Translations under genes and position numbers: made by a program
The notes under the pieces: generated by a model
Database searches by the model: none
Told to the model about the DNA's origin: nothing
What the model saw: the letters and a program-made list of their open reading frames with translations, nothing else
Source: Symsagittifera roscoffensis
Lineage: Eukaryota > Xenacoelomorpha > Acoela > Convolutidae
Assembly: GCF_963678635.1 (NCBI RefSeq)
Contig: NC_087064.1
Span: forward strand, 75,730,213 to 75,794,212
DNA: 64,000 bases
Reading direction: 5' to 3'
Shown: one piece after another, positions 1 to 11,452 of the stretch
Layout of the letters: each line of letters opens with the position of its first letter
Numbering within the stretch: position 1 is the first letter of the stretch

Positions 1-155
1 TTCTCAGCGTTTCTTGTACACTACCAAAATATGACTATTTGCTCCGACTTTCGAAAAGAACTAATTTTTTTCCAATCGAGTACTAGACTTTTTTCCATAA
101 ATAACTTGATTCATCTGAATTGCTGTTGGTACCTTGGTTCCTAATGAATTTGTGT

Positions 156-640
156 TTCTCAGCGTTTCTTGTACACTTAGCCTGGAGGTAACAAATAAGA
201 CTGGGACGGCAAAGGTCCTTGTTTCGAATCTGACCTGGACCTGTTTTTTTTAACGTAAATAAATTTGTCGGCCTAAAATTTGTCTACTTATGTTTTGTCT
301 GCTTAGTTGCCACGTCTAAGAATCGTTTATTTTTGTTGCAACCATTTTCTTTGTAGTATTTTAGCATTTTACAATCCGGCCGAATCGAAGTTTGATTTCT
401 ACATTGGTTGTAGTTTTACCAACCCGATTTGTTAAGTCTTTTTTCCGCTTAATTGGTTTCGGTTTTGTATATCGACTTAGTGACCACCTTTTGTGGCGTT
501 TGAGGACAGAAAAAATTTTGTGTGCGTGTGTTTATAGGGAAAGAGGACTTAATTTTTTTAAGTTTGATCTTCTACCTTTTGAAGGGTTTCTGTCGAGGTA
601 TTTTCGGCTTTGTTACCGCATGGTAATTATAAATTGAAAT
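156..640 (+). repeat. SINE-like repeat with tRNA-like head, copy A
   Basis: The head resembles the internal promoter of a tRNA gene: a B-box-like GTTTCGAATC lies at 221-230, followed by a poly-T stretch. The body is alignable by eye with 58905-59580, sharing CTTATGTTTTGTC and a 3' segment with GGGTTTCTG and TTTTCGGCTT. It ends in a short hairpin, TTACC-GCAT-GGTAA (613-626). A 21-bp sequence at 1-21 recurs exactly at 156-176, so another copy may start at the window edge. I infer a tRNA-derived SINE. The tRNA fold itself is not intact. Confidence 0.6.
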
Positions 641-654
641 TCAATCAACCATCC

Positions 655-935
655 GGTGCATCTGGCCAGAAGGTAAGGCAACTGCTTGCGGCGGCAAAGG
701 TTTGTGGTTCGAATCCGGCCGCGACCTGTTTTTTTTGTTCTTTAGTACTTTTGTTATTTTTATTTTTGACGACTTAGTTCCCGTTGCCGACTTTTGTAAA
801 GGTTTAGCTTTCTTCCAAGTTCCAGTTTTCTGCTTATTTAGGTTATTGTCGGTCTGCTTATTTTTTGTCGGCTTATTTCCACTGAAAGGTCTTTTTTTAC
901 TATCCGGCTTTTTTCAATCATTCTGAAAGCTCTTT
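655..935 (+). repeat. SINE-like repeat, copy B (partial)
   Basis: A second tRNA-like head with a better B box, GGTTCGAATCC at 706-716. It has the same flanking words as copy A: GGTAA upstream, GGCAAAGGT before the B box and GACCTG plus a T run after it. The body diverges quickly and I do not find the terminal hairpin of the other two copies. Confidence 0.5.
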
Positions 936-1785
936 TTATAGTTTTCATTGGTACAGATAATTTTTCTTGGATTTTTAGGCTTTTGTTGCAAATTTAAATG
1001 AAAAAACTATTTTTGAAGCCTTTTTCAGCTCCCCCCTCCCCCTCCTCCTGTTGGTCCTGTATTGAGTATTACAGGGGGCTTTAAAATAGCAGTTTATAGT
1101 GATAATTTACGGTTTGCTAAAGATCAAATATGATTATTTAGCAGAAATACTTGATGAGTGATTAGGATTTAGGGGAGCGCTCGCCCCAACCCAGTTATTT
1201 AACCCTAAGGCCAGCCAAAGTGTCCCCTTTTTGTTACTATATTAAGGTATTGAATTATCAACGATCAACTCTAAAATTTGTTTAAATGCGCTTCCGGCGC
1301 GAATATGCACTAAATTTGGGAGGAGAGAGCGCGCATGAAAATTGCAATTTTTTGGTTGAAATTTTCCAAATGCCTGAAAACGCCTATTTTGGTCGGTTTA
1401 TCAAAAATTCGCTTGTATTGCAGAAAATATTGAGAAAATAATATTTCATCAAAAGGCAAGCGATTATTAGCATAACTAGTACCTTATTTCTCGAGAACAT
1501 TCTTGATCACCGCTGTCTTAACTAAAACTTTAATAAAAGAGCCGTTTAAATTTATTTGTTATACAATTCTACCATCTTACTTAGCCAGAATTTTCCTCTT
1601 TTTTGCTAAGTTTAACCATATAATGCATGAAAACGGAATCCGAAAAATTAAGTTTTTTTGCCATGTCCTAAAACTGCGTTTCAATGCAGCCCAGATTATT
1701 GTTTTTTAGTTTTACAGACACACAGTAGTTTTCGATTGGAAAACTTTGCAGTTTTTTTGAAAAATTTAATTCTTTTTTTTTGCAG
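936..1785. other. AT-rich sequence upstream of the first visible channel exon
   Basis: Probably intron of the channel gene below. I searched for the expected upstream ligand-binding-domain exons, for example a Trp-x-Pro-Asp block, and found none. It ends in a polypyrimidine tract and TGCAG at 1781-1785, the acceptor of the first visible exon. Confidence 0.4.
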
Positions 1786-1868
1786 GGTAACAGTCAAGTG
1801 CCACTGCAAAATGGACCTTCAGTATTTCCCAATGGACATCCAGAAATGTCGACTGCACATCGAGAGCT
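1786..1868 (+). CDS. Channel exon: Cys-loop
   Basis: It is preceded by TTTTTTTTGCAG and followed by GTAAGT. The first base completes a split codon and the last base opens one. It encodes the end of a beta strand and the Cys-loop KMDLQYFPMDIQK between its two Cys. There is one extra Cys two residues before the loop. Confidence 0.92.
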
Positions 1869-4800
1869 GTAAGTCACTTCATTATTAAACTAGTTTAGAG
1901 TCAAAAAAACACTTCCACAGTCTTTGGTTGTTTTATTGCACCTCGTAGTCATAAAGTCGCCTGTATTGTTGTGGTGTTTGACAGTTATATTTGAGATCAA
2001 TTAAATTGATTGATCGAGTTTTTTTATTCAGTCGATCAGCTTTTTGACCTATAAATAATTGCAGGAAAAACAGCCCGAACACATTTTCTATAATTATTTC
2101 GGTTAAGGTCATTTGCTTAAAAAGTAAAGTTTTCTGGCCATTAAAAATACGGAGGAATTTACTATTTGGCTGCATGGCCTCCACGCAAAACAGATGCCAC
2201 AAATTATTTCAAGTATTGTAGTTTTACCATTTGCATTTTGAACCTTATGGAACTCAACGAAAAATTCTAACGCCCTATTGTTTTTTCCTGTTTACATACT
2301 TTCAAAATGTTGATATATCATATATGTAAAAGTTGTTAGTTGAAGCAAGTTGCTTAAATTACTCCAAATTTTCTAACTGAAGCAATCACTACTTGCAGAT
2401 TTTTTTGAACTCATCTCTGAAAAAATTGAATTAGTTTTTTCTAAATTTTTAAATTTTTCTCGGATGTTTGCAACAATAAAACTAGTCCAACAATTGCTGC
2501 GCAGCAACCAATTTTATTATTATTTTTTAAAAAATATAATTGGTCTAAAAAGTAGTGACTTGTCGTAAAGATTGTTTCCTTAAAATTAAAGCATCCATAA
2601 AGTGGATCTTGAACTAGTCTTGACTTCATTTTATGACGTATGAATCATCTACGCACATCAGATATTTTTTCAAGTTTATTCAGAAATAGTATGTCTTTCT
2701 TGACACTCGGCGGCAAAGCGGGAGAGACTCTATTTAATTATGTGGTACGATTGAAGAAGAATTTAGGTCAGTGACAGGCAGGATATTTAGTGCTTTTCAT
2801 TCTGTACAGAAATGGCATGCAATTAAGTTACCACAGAACAGACTCATTGTTTAACGCATTTCCTCCCGCTCGCTTCCCAGCTGATCAAATTCCCCCTGTG
2901 ACGCAATGAAATGCCATTTAGCTCAAATTGAATTGTTCCCTCCCTTAATTCTGATTTATCATCACTGTTTTCCCACAAATTTCCTCTCAGCAATTTCCAT
3001 ATCCACTGATTTGATGTAATATGAATCAAATATGTATCAATCCATAAGGTCCTCGAGGCTTGTCGAACAAAACTTTTATCTCTGGGTGAACTTATCTCCC
3101 CCAATTTTACCCTCAGTCGCCTAATTTTTGGTGGGGTTTTGGTTTGTTTAGCTGTCAAATTGTGCATTTGTAGATTAAAAGATAAAGTATCAATTTGAAT
3201 AAATGTTACAAATTGTCAATAAACTAAAAGCTTATTGCCTGCACAAGAAAGGATTAAGCGCGCGGATTAGTCTCAGTTTTTCTCTGGCCTGCCAACTATG
3301 ATATTATACTAGCCATTTAATGAAATGAAAGATTAGGTATTTAGCGTTGACTGCATTTTCTGCTCCGAACCGATTGAAAATACTAAATAGCCCCGCCTCG
3401 ATTTCATGAACAGTTCATCTGGAAAAGACCAAAAAAATTCTGAGAAATTTAGAAAAAAATAACGAAGTCCCTTTTTTAAGGACGTTTTTGAAAAAATTAC
3501 GGGCAGATAAATTGGGTCTAAAATATGTTCGTTTTCAAAAAAAATCTTTTCTTTTCAGTCGCATTTTTTCTCCATTTTCGTAAGAGGTTCTGCTTCGAAA
3601 AAAAAATAACGGTTACTGTTCATTTTTCTATAAACATAGTGAAGACATTTACGATGATTATCGGAAAAAAAAATTTGGGTAGTCTTAAATTTGATTTTCG
3701 GCAGTTTGACTTTTGATTTCTTTGTAAGTTCAATTCAAATTTTTTGTTAAAAGGAAGAAAATTTTTTATCCTTGCTAATTAGAAAAGCGGAAATGACACA
3801 AAAATATGAATGATTTTTGAGTTCGAACGTCGTTTTTTAGATTTCGCAGCAAAATATAAAATAGACTTATTGATCCAGTTTTCCCTAATTGGGCTAATTT
3901 TTGGGAAAAAATTAATCAGAGTTTTTTTGTGATAGTTTTCATTCGAATGCTTTTTTCCACTCCCCGTACATTTCAGTTTTGACAATTTCTTAGTTGTCCT
4001 ACGTGTTATTATGGCTGAATGCTTGATGTTAAAATGTAATATAATAAGAAAAAATGTGTTCACAATAGTTAAATTGTTCACCATGCAAGTTTTATTACAT
4101 AATGACATCGTAAAAACAGTTTTTCAAAACTGAAATTCAGATATTTGGGGGATGGTAGTGCAAAAGAGCCCATTCAACCCCTACGAAATTTGCGGGTGTA
4201 TCTTAATTAGTTTGGAAAACATCCATCCACAATATGAAAACGTACAGTCAGAGATTCTGCTGCAGGCCAAAAAAAATCAGGCCAAATTACGAATGGTAGA
4301 ATAATCTGTAGATGGACCTTGTGTATATCATTATGAATTTGTTTTTTTTTGGGGGTTGAAATTTATTTGCTTGTTGTTTTTTAGATGGCTACCAGTCGAC
4401 GGAGATCATAGTGCGGTGGGATGTGTTCAGCAACGTTACCCTCCCGGAACCCTCCTCCGACTTCACCCTCACCGAACTCAGACTCCTCTCAGTCGTCCCT
4501 CAGAGTCTCATCAGGAACCTCTCCACAGGCAAGAGCAGGGATCTAGTTATCACCTACAACAACTACCCCCCACCTTCGCGACAAACAGACCAGCTGTCAT
4601 GTGCTTAGATTAAAATTGCCAAGTACTCGACTCTGGTTGGCTAAAAATAGAACTTGGAACCTAACTTGGAACCTAATTTGCTTGGTGCGAGAATGTTAAC
4701 TTATTCTAAAATTTTATGTTTTTCTCTAATCTCAAGAACTCATAAATATGCCCGTTGTTCCCATTAGACTAACTTTTGGCGTATGGTGGGCAGGCGCAGG

Positions 4801-7800
4801 CGACAATTCGTAACTTTTGGCGCACGCGACGATTCGTTATTTTATCTTGCGTACGAAGTGACAATTAGTAACTTTTGGTTGTGTGTTTTGCATAAATTAT
4901 ACTAACCGACAAGAACTGATTCACACGCACTATAGTATTCATGTCTATTCTCGCTTGATATGAGTAGTCGCTTTTGCATAAATTACAAATTGTCCCTTCT
5001 TAGGAATCTGTTGATTGATACGATGTTCCACCCAACCTATAAAACCATATTCAGAGCATCTGATTTTTGATAAAGTTTAAAATTTGATTGTTTCTGCAGT
5101 AATAATCTAGCACTGTAGCTGCGAGAGCAAACTTATTTGTTACTGGAAACTTGACGCATTTTTTTCTATTAAGCAAATTTTCTAATAAATCTGTAAACAT
5201 TGGCCTTGTTTTTTTGAAACCTTCAAACTTTCTAAACCCCTTGCCATTTGGTCTAGTGGTAAACCGCCTAGTTTCGGATCGTAAGCTTAAGAGGGACCTT
5301 TGTATTTTTTCGATATGAATATATATATATATATATATTCTTATAGATCTTCTTATATATATGGTCATCCAAAATTTTTGTCTGCAAAAACATGATTTTT
5401 TTTCTCTAAAATGTTTTCGGCACGTGCCTTACGGCTTAGTCATTTAATATTTTGTTGTTTGAATTGAAACACAAGAATTATATGCTTTAGTGCTTTAAGG
5501 AAAAAGAGTGGCGTAAGAGTTCATTATCAGCTGGTAATTTTTCTTAGAGAGTGAACAACTTATAACAGCTGGGCATTATGACGCAATTGCGAAAGAAATT
5601 GATTCATATTCAATAGATGGTTCGAACCCTGTGAATTGCTGAATTTTTTTAATTTTCAACGCTTATTTTTGTCGGTCAAATTTTTTAAAAAATTAATAAG
5701 AGTTTTCTTTGTTTCTTCTGCTTGAAACGATTTAGCTTTTTGTCGCTGTTCAGTTTGGCAAATAATTTTTTCTAGATCATAAGTTTTTTTGTATACTTTT
5801 TATGAACCTTAAGTATTTTGGACAGAAAGTCGCAATTTCTCTTGAAATCTTTTATTGGAGAATTTTAAACATTTTGAAGTGCAGAATCATTGACAATCTT
5901 AATTTTTGAACAATAGCATGTTTTTGTATCGCTTGTTGTATTCATGTTCCGTTTCGGAATGATACTCTTTTTGATTAATTGATAACTTCACCTGTTCAAA
6001 ATGAGCGTGTCGAGATACCGACCGAATTGTTCAAATGTAATTGTTGTCCATCTTGCTATAGTATTTTATGGCTCTTGCAGGCATTTTAATGGTACTTCTG
6101 TTGCTGTTTTTGAGTAGCCAATCGCTTAAATCGCATTCCATTAAAATTGATAAACTTCCATTTCCTGAACAACAAAATTCATGTAATGATTTGTAAACGT
6201 GACAGATTTTTCGAACCTAGATTGATGTGATATACTTTTATTAAAATGTGGACTGATTGAAAACAGAAGCATTTATAGTCTGTTGAAAAGTCAAAGAGCA
6301 TAAACTTCATCATATTACCATGATGTAGGTTGAAAACCAGTTGCTGCCTAGATAATAAGGTTGCGACTACAAAATATATTGCAATTCTAGCTTAAAATGA
6401 AACTGAACATTTTGAGTATTGAAAAAATATATATTGAGGTTTTTAATAACTTTTTTCAGGTTCCTACGAGGGCTGTGCCTTGGAGTTCACGTTCACACGT
6501 GACCTGATGTACTTTCTGGTGCAGAGCTACATTCCTGCCATCATCATAGTCGTGCTCTCCTGGGTGTCCTTTTGGATCATACCCGACCGGGGAAGAGCCA
6601 CAGTGGCCGAAGTGGCCACGTCACGTGCCTATATCGGAGTCACTGGAGTCCTGTCCATGATTCTGGTTATGAACACAAGTAAAACTGTGCTTCCTAATGT
6701 AGACAACCTAAATGCAGTCGACGTCTACTTCTTCGTATCTTTCGTGTACGTTCTCGCCGCTCTTGTGGAGTTCATAACAGTCCATTTTCTTAACAAGCAG
6801 AAACGAAAATGGCTCGAACGAAGACAACGCATGAAATTTCTTCAGAAATCGATAGTAATTAATCCCGATTCTTCAAGTGAAGATGAAGTCCAAATTAAAG
6901 AAACCTCATTTGTCGGTCGAAGCAACGGCCGGTCACATACGCGTACTGTCGCTACTACAAACAATGTTGCCAGAAAAACGGTTTCGATAAGTGGGGATCC
7001 TAGTTCCGTTCATACCACCATGCTGCTTCGACAGTCTTCGTCTGTTCCTCCTACGAGAACTAGATCGTCGTTGGGGACGGTGAAATTTATGCCTCCGCAA
7101 CACCGTCCCGGGCGCCACCCCATTTCCAATTGGAGAGACAATGCGTCCCCCCACCGGTACCCGATTGTGCCCCCACCTGCGATGCAGGAGAACAACCTGA
7201 TGGTACCCTATAGTGGCATAGAACTGCAGTTGAAACCAGTTCATTTCGATCACTCAATTCACTTCAATGTAAGTTCTCAGTTATTTTTTTTTCCGGAAAC
7301 AAAAACGCTAGTCCAAATCGACGAAAACGACAGCTGTTCGACGTAAGGAGCTGAACAGCTCGTATGTTAGTTTTTTCTTTTGAAATTCATGAAAATCTTT
7401 GTTTTTAACATCGTGTAGGAGTGCAATCTTTCCGGTTAACATTTGACATATGCAGGTTTTTCTACATATGCAGGATTTTGATACATCAAGTTAATCGCAA
7501 TTAAGGAACATGCAGTAAACGGGTTGCAATTTTTTCCCAGCTCGCAGTTTAGGTTTTTTCAGCCGTGCTCTTACACGACAACAGATTGCAGCTCCTCTGA
7601 AGCCGAACAAGTCTGGAACAAGAACAACCTGCTGCCGACTCCCAACTTCATGGAAAGCGAGAGCTGCTTAGAAGAAGACGACTTCTGCAGCGACAACGGG
7701 GGCGGCTTTAACAGCAGCAGTGCCGTCACCCCCATGTCTAATAGCTCCGAATCAGACCTGGGTCACTCGAGTTACTTCAGACGAGGGAGTTCCACGCGAC

Positions 7801-8099
7801 GTCGTTCAAGTCGTCGTCGTTCCGGATCCCAAAGTCACCATTCAGGTCTTTCCGGAAGTTCGGCAACTGAGGCGGATTTCGGTCCGGACGGAAAGAGGAG
7901 ACTAAGTCGTCGAACGTTGCGACGACTTGAGCGTTACAAAGATTCGAACTTCGTGAATTGGTTCATGACCTCAGTTGATGTTGCCAAAATAGACTACTAT
8001 TCCAGAATCTGGTTTCCAACTTCGTTTTTTATCCTCAATATTTTTTACTGGGTCACGTATATGAAATTAGGCAAAGATGGAATGCATAATATCGAATGA
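1786..8099 (+). CDS. Cys-loop ligand-gated ion channel, GABA/glycine-receptor-like (3' part, four exons)
   Basis: A pentameric neurotransmitter-gated channel subunit of the plasma membrane. The spliced reading frame runs 1786-1868, 4385-4528, 6460-7268, 7563-8099. In order it shows the Cys-loop (two Cys 13 residues apart with the family's F-P-M-D), the following ESYGYQS block, the end of the ligand-binding domain, M1 (IPAIIIVVLSWVSFW), M2, M3, a very long Ser/Arg-rich M3-M4 loop and M4 with the IDYYSRIWFP lead-in typical of anion channels. It ends with TGA at 8097-8099. The signal peptide and first half of the extracellular domain lie before position 1. Arg at M2 0' suggests an anion channel, but the preceding residues are Thr-Ser rather than Pro-Ala, and 2' is Tyr. 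The second disulfide of glycine/GluCl/HisCl receptors appears absent. Ligand and ion selectivity cannot be read from the sequence. Confidence 0.9.
1869..4384 (+). other. Channel intron (2.5 kb)
   Basis: GT at 1869 and TTTTTTAG before 4385. The content is AT-rich with no coding signal. Weak reading frames inside it, such as 2844-3167 on the minus strand, are low-complexity and match nothing I know. Confidence 0.8.
4385..4528 (+). CDS. Channel exon: distal ligand-binding domain
   Basis: It joins in phase to the previous exon, restoring the Tyr of the conserved ESYGY block, and runs through the Trp-containing strand (IIVRWDVFSNVT) to Leu-Ser-Thr. The end is placed at 4528 because joining G4528 to GT at 6460 rebuilds the family's Thr-Gly-x-Tyr of loop C in the correct phase. 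This requires a GC donor at 4529-4530. Confidence 0.8.
4769..4880 (+). repeat. Short diverged tandem repeat in intron
   Basis: TAACTTTTGG occurs at 4770, 4811 and 4869. Related GAC(A/G)ATT(C/A)GTTA-type words occur at 4802, 4828 and 4860. There are two to three diverged units of about 40-58 bp. It is more GC-rich than its surroundings. Confidence 0.55.
5243..5300 (+). repeat. tRNA A-box-like fragment
   Basis: TGGTCTAGTGGT at 5249-5260 matches the D-arm/A-box of tRNA genes (Glu/Gly/Asp-like). No convincing B box follows: TTTCGGATCG is the closest. A separate B-box-like GGTTCGAACCC sits near 5620. Both could be worn SINE heads. I do not call a tRNA gene. Confidence 0.3.
6460..7268 (+). CDS. 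Channel exon: loop C, M1-M3 and start of cytoplasmic loop
   Basis: It opens with two codon bases (GT) completing Gly and continues SYEGCALEFTF into M1. M2 reads TSRAYIGVTGVLSM. M3 follows DVYFF. The cytoplasmic loop then starts with a basic stretch and an acidic DSSSEDE patch. It ends at a good donor, AAT|GTAAGT, in phase 0. If the donor is not used, the frame runs on to a stop ending at 7346 and would give a form lacking M4. Confidence 0.9.
7269..7562 (+). other. Channel intron (294 bp)
   Basis: GTAAGT at 7269 and TTTTTTCAG before 7563 keep phase 0. An acceptor-like CCCAG at 7537-7540 would put the next exon out of frame. CAG at 7545-7547 is in frame and would add five residues. Confidence 0.7.
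7563..8099 (+). CDS. Channel exon: distal loop and M4
   Basis: It encodes a Ser/Arg-rich, probably phosphorylatable cytoplasmic stretch (for example RRGSSTRRRSSRRRS), then IDYYSRIWFP and the M4 helix (TSFFILNIFYWVTY). A short tail ends at TGA. The position of M4 at the C terminus is the family norm. Confidence 0.92.
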   Translation, partial: PCSYTTTDCSSSEAEQVWNKNNLLPTPNFMESESCLEEDDFCSDNGGGFNSSSAVTPMSNSSESDLGHSSYFRRGSSTRRRSSRRRSGSQSHHSGLSGSSATEADFGPDGKRRLSRRTLRRLERYKDSNFVNWFMTSVDVAKIDYYSRIWFPTSFFILNIFYWVTYMKLGKDGMHNIE

Positions 8100-8273
8100 T
8101 TGCTTTATTTGAGCCGATAAATTTTAACACTGAACAAAACAACAGATTGCTACACGGAGCTTAACTTTTTCTCATTTTCAAGCTAGTTTTTTCTCAAAAA
8201 AAATTTGTTCTCGTAACCTCAGAAACAATTTTTACCAGAAATAACTTATACTTAAATTTGCATTCAAAAGTTT

Positions 8274-8279
8274 AATAAA
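8274..8279 (+). terminator. Candidate polyadenylation signal of the channel gene
   Basis: AATAAA, 175 bp after the stop codon, in an AT-rich 3' flank. Distance and strand fit; nothing else supports it. Confidence 0.45.
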
Positions 8280-11235
8280 AGTTTCTGTTAAGTTTATTAA
8301 TTACAAAATTTAATGCTTATCTGGATACAGATCGATTGAAATAAGAAAATAACTCTTTTGCACTTTCACATGCGGTTTCTCGTTCCAATAATGGTATTTG
8401 ATCCGATTTGTTCAGTTCTCCTGATTTGATTCAATTGTAATTTATTTCATAATTTTCAAATTTTGTAAAAGCAGTAGAACTCGAATTCATTTTCCACGGA
8501 TGTTGTTTGCAAAATTGTCCAAATATAATTCCGAGAATCATTTTTAAAGTAATTCGTTTAATTTAAAAATCCTGACTGTCAACTTAAGCCGGTATTAATG
8601 ACTATCAATTTTTGTTTCGAAAACAGCCGTTTGTCAACTCTAGAATCCAAAGAATGAGTGTATTGGCAACTTGCTTCGGAAGAAAATGCCCATTATGAAG
8701 TTTTTGGCAGACTACCCCTCAAAATTAGCAGACAATGGCACCCTTAGAAAACGTTTATGGTTAATCAGTCAAATTTTTGCCAAAAGGGTTACTTGAAGGA
8801 CGCGTTGTATCGGACGGCAAAAAACTTGATAAAAATCAGCCAAAGATTTAATAAAATCAAAGTGGCATTCATTAGCAAAAAAAAAGTTCAAAACTTTATG
8901 TTGAACGTGTGCTAAAAATGAGTGACGTAATTTTGTGCTAAAAAGACAGTGGATTCCAAATACTAGTTTTAAAATTTAACTTGAATTGCTTTGCCAGTGG
9001 GTTCTGCATCAGCAGTTATTTGCTAAAACTAATAATAAACAAGGATGCCGATTGCTGTATAAGTAGCACAGAATGGTCTAAGCAAATTTTAAAACAAAGT
9101 TTTTTCAGATTAGCGTTGTTTTCTGTAATTTTTAATTTGAACTTGAAGGTCAAAATGATTTCAAAATTTTAAGACTTCCGAAAAGTTTGGTAAAAACTAT
9201 GAAAGTGGTAAGAGTTTGTGCCAAATTTCGGAAAATTTTCTGATCTTGAGACGGTGAAAGGGCGTCAAAACTGCATCATACTGTCAAATTTTCAATGAAC
9301 ATGATTGCGTTTTCTCAGAGACGTCCGACTCTATTTTTTGCCTAATTTTGCGAATTAAAAGATATTCAACGACAATCTGCCATAGATGGCTATGATCGCT
9401 TTTGTTTCAGTTTTTTTGGCTTTGTGACTTTTGATTTATTTTAAGTTCAGCTCATTTTCTTGATTAAAAGGAAATGAAACTCCACTATCGAACAGCAATA
9501 TATATATATATTTATATCACAAAAAAATTGATCGCCATCTGTGTTTACACAAGCAATGCTTGTGTTATAGTATGAGCTATCTTTTTTTCCAACCTAAGTC
9601 GCAAATATTTATGCGACGCAGATATTATTGCGATAAAATGTGTTCATTTTGACAGTGCTCATTTTGATCAAAAACCAGCTATTAAGTACAGCCAATGCTA
9701 AGGTTCCGACTATTATTGTTCCGACTTTTCGAACGAAAGTAACGGAATAGTTGTGCTCGGTGTGGTTTTTTTTCTTCAGACAAATTTCGACTTCTTAACT
9801 AGCCATTTTTGACGGGATTTTCTTATATCATTCAAAGAGTATTGTTTTCCTGAGCTTGAAGTTGGAAAGATATTTCACCTGAGATTTTTCATAAAGTTAT
9901 GGGGGTTTAAAAATTGCCATTCTGGTCAATTCGGGAAAGTTATTGCGCGATATATTTCGCGCTGTAAAAGCGTAAGCGGTGATTTAATCTGTCTTAGAAA
10001 TCGTTTCAAATTGATTAAAGGAAGCCTATTTGCCATAATTGATTTGTTACTAGGAACGAAATGCATCACTTTGTACTTGATATGGCGTGTGGGGGTATGA
10101 TTTTCACAAAAAATCTCGAATTAAAAAAAATTTCGTTTTATTTTCATTACAGTTAATTTTCTCATGTTATTACTATAGACTGCTATACTATAGACTGCTA
10201 CGATTATTACTATAGACTGCTACGCCATAGACTGCGATAATATTAGAAATAATATTAGAGGTGTTAGTTGGTAAATTTAGTTTTTTTCAAATTGACTGTT
10301 ACTGCTAATGGGTCATAATTGGCGTGCGTCACTTAAGAAATTTTAAAGACTAAATACTTTACTCATTCAGTTTTTCCCAGTAGCGTTATCGGTCAAACGT
10401 TTGCTTGTGTATGCGAAGTTCAACTTCGCCTCTGTTTTGAAAATGGTTTTCAAAATTCAGATTTCGCAACGGATTAAAAAGTTAACCTATTGATTCAGTT
10501 TTCTCAATTCGGAAAAACTGTATGAGAAATTTGTCTATCACAATTACAAGAATATTTCCACTGACAATGTATAAGTTATATCTTTCTATCATAGTTCCAC
10601 TGACAACGTGTAAGTTATTGGTAATACTTAAGCATCGATTGTTTTGAAGTGAACATTTTAGTGCTGTATGTTTTTCGTGCTTCGGTAACTTATTAATAGT
10701 TTTCAGTTTCCAACCCTATTTATCAAGTTTAATTCAAACTCCGTTTCGAGTGTCAAGTGTGATCCTCCCAGTTGAAATTGGAAAACATAGCGTAGACATA
10801 GCGTAGAAAACAAAAAAAAGCCGAAAGTCAGTTTTTAAAAAGAATAAATTGTCATTCAAATAAAATGAATTAAACGAAGCCATATTTTGCTTCTTTCATA
10901 ACGAAAACCTTCAAATAAAATTTTTGATCCAATTTATCGAGGGTCAGTCACAATTTGAAAACTTTGCATATTTCTGCCGTTTTCATATTCGGCCCATATC
11001 AATATTAAGTTCCTGGAAGTGTTTACTTTGTTTCAGATGTTCGCGCTTTCTTTTCATATTTTAGATTACTGAAATCTAATTGGCTGATTTTTCTTTTAGC
11101 GCATTCGGTCTTTCGTGTATGAGCGGTTCCACCATGAAAAAGTTCTCACGCAGGTTGCGTCAAATAACCTCCTTGCATAAAGAAAGCTTCATTGAAACGC
11201 TTTTGAAATTTTAAGAATCAACCCGCACCGAGCGC
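8280..11235. other. AT-rich intergenic DNA with a dispersed repeat
   Basis: I see no gene. Several stretches recur near 24.4-24.9 kb: 9149-9385, 10690-10800 and 11147-11210. There is a TA microsatellite at 9499-9516 and a near-exact 40-50 bp tandem duplication at about 10555-10620 (TTCCACTGACAA twice). Confidence 0.6.
10168..10238 (+). repeat. Short tandem repeat of CTATAGACTGCTA
   Basis: Four imperfect copies of a motif around TATAGACTGC, in two spacing classes, followed by a duplicated AATATTAGA. Confidence 0.8.
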
Positions 11236-11452
11236 CCATGGGTCATAATCGATTATATTGTCAAAATATGGTCAGTATCTATATAATTACAAAATAATCG
11301 ACAATATTCCATTAAAAATGGTTTATAATCCTAATTTTTTTTGTCAATGTAATCCATTATAATCGATCATAATCCATTAAAATGGATTATAATTCTTATA
11401 TTTTAACGCCAATTTAATCCATTATAATCGTTTATAATCAAAAAAATTAGAT
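11236..11452. repeat. AT-rich block of palindromic ATAATCGATTAT-like words
   Basis: TAATCCATTATAATCG-type words alternate in both orientations, so the stretch is rich in overlapping short palindromes. The same vocabulary (CAATCGATTTA, TTGGATTAT) recurs in every unit of the adjacent array, so this looks like its left edge. Confidence 0.65.

Larger units (their letters stand above)
4529..6459 (+). other. Probable GC-AG intron of the channel gene
   Basis: The donor reads ACAG|GCAAGA, close to the strong consensus known for GC donors. The acceptor is TTTTTTCAG at 6451-6459. The only in-phase GT alternative I found (exon end 4504) would delete the conserved Thr-Gly turn. The intron holds a short tandem repeat, a TA microsatellite at about 5319-5340 and tRNA-box-like fragments. 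Confidence 0.75.

Noticed and set aside
177-245. tRNA gene at the SINE head
   Set aside because: The T-arm and acceptor stem do not pair. A B box plus a repeated body indicates a SINE-type repeat.
4505-4506. In-phase GT donor at 4505 for the channel exon
   Set aside because: It keeps the frame but deletes the conserved Leu-Ser-Thr-Gly turn and has a weak consensus. The GC donor at 4529 gives the family's sequence.
5243-5300. A functional tRNA gene
   Set aside because: Only the A-box-like word fits. There is no acceptor stem, anticodon arm or B box at the right distance.
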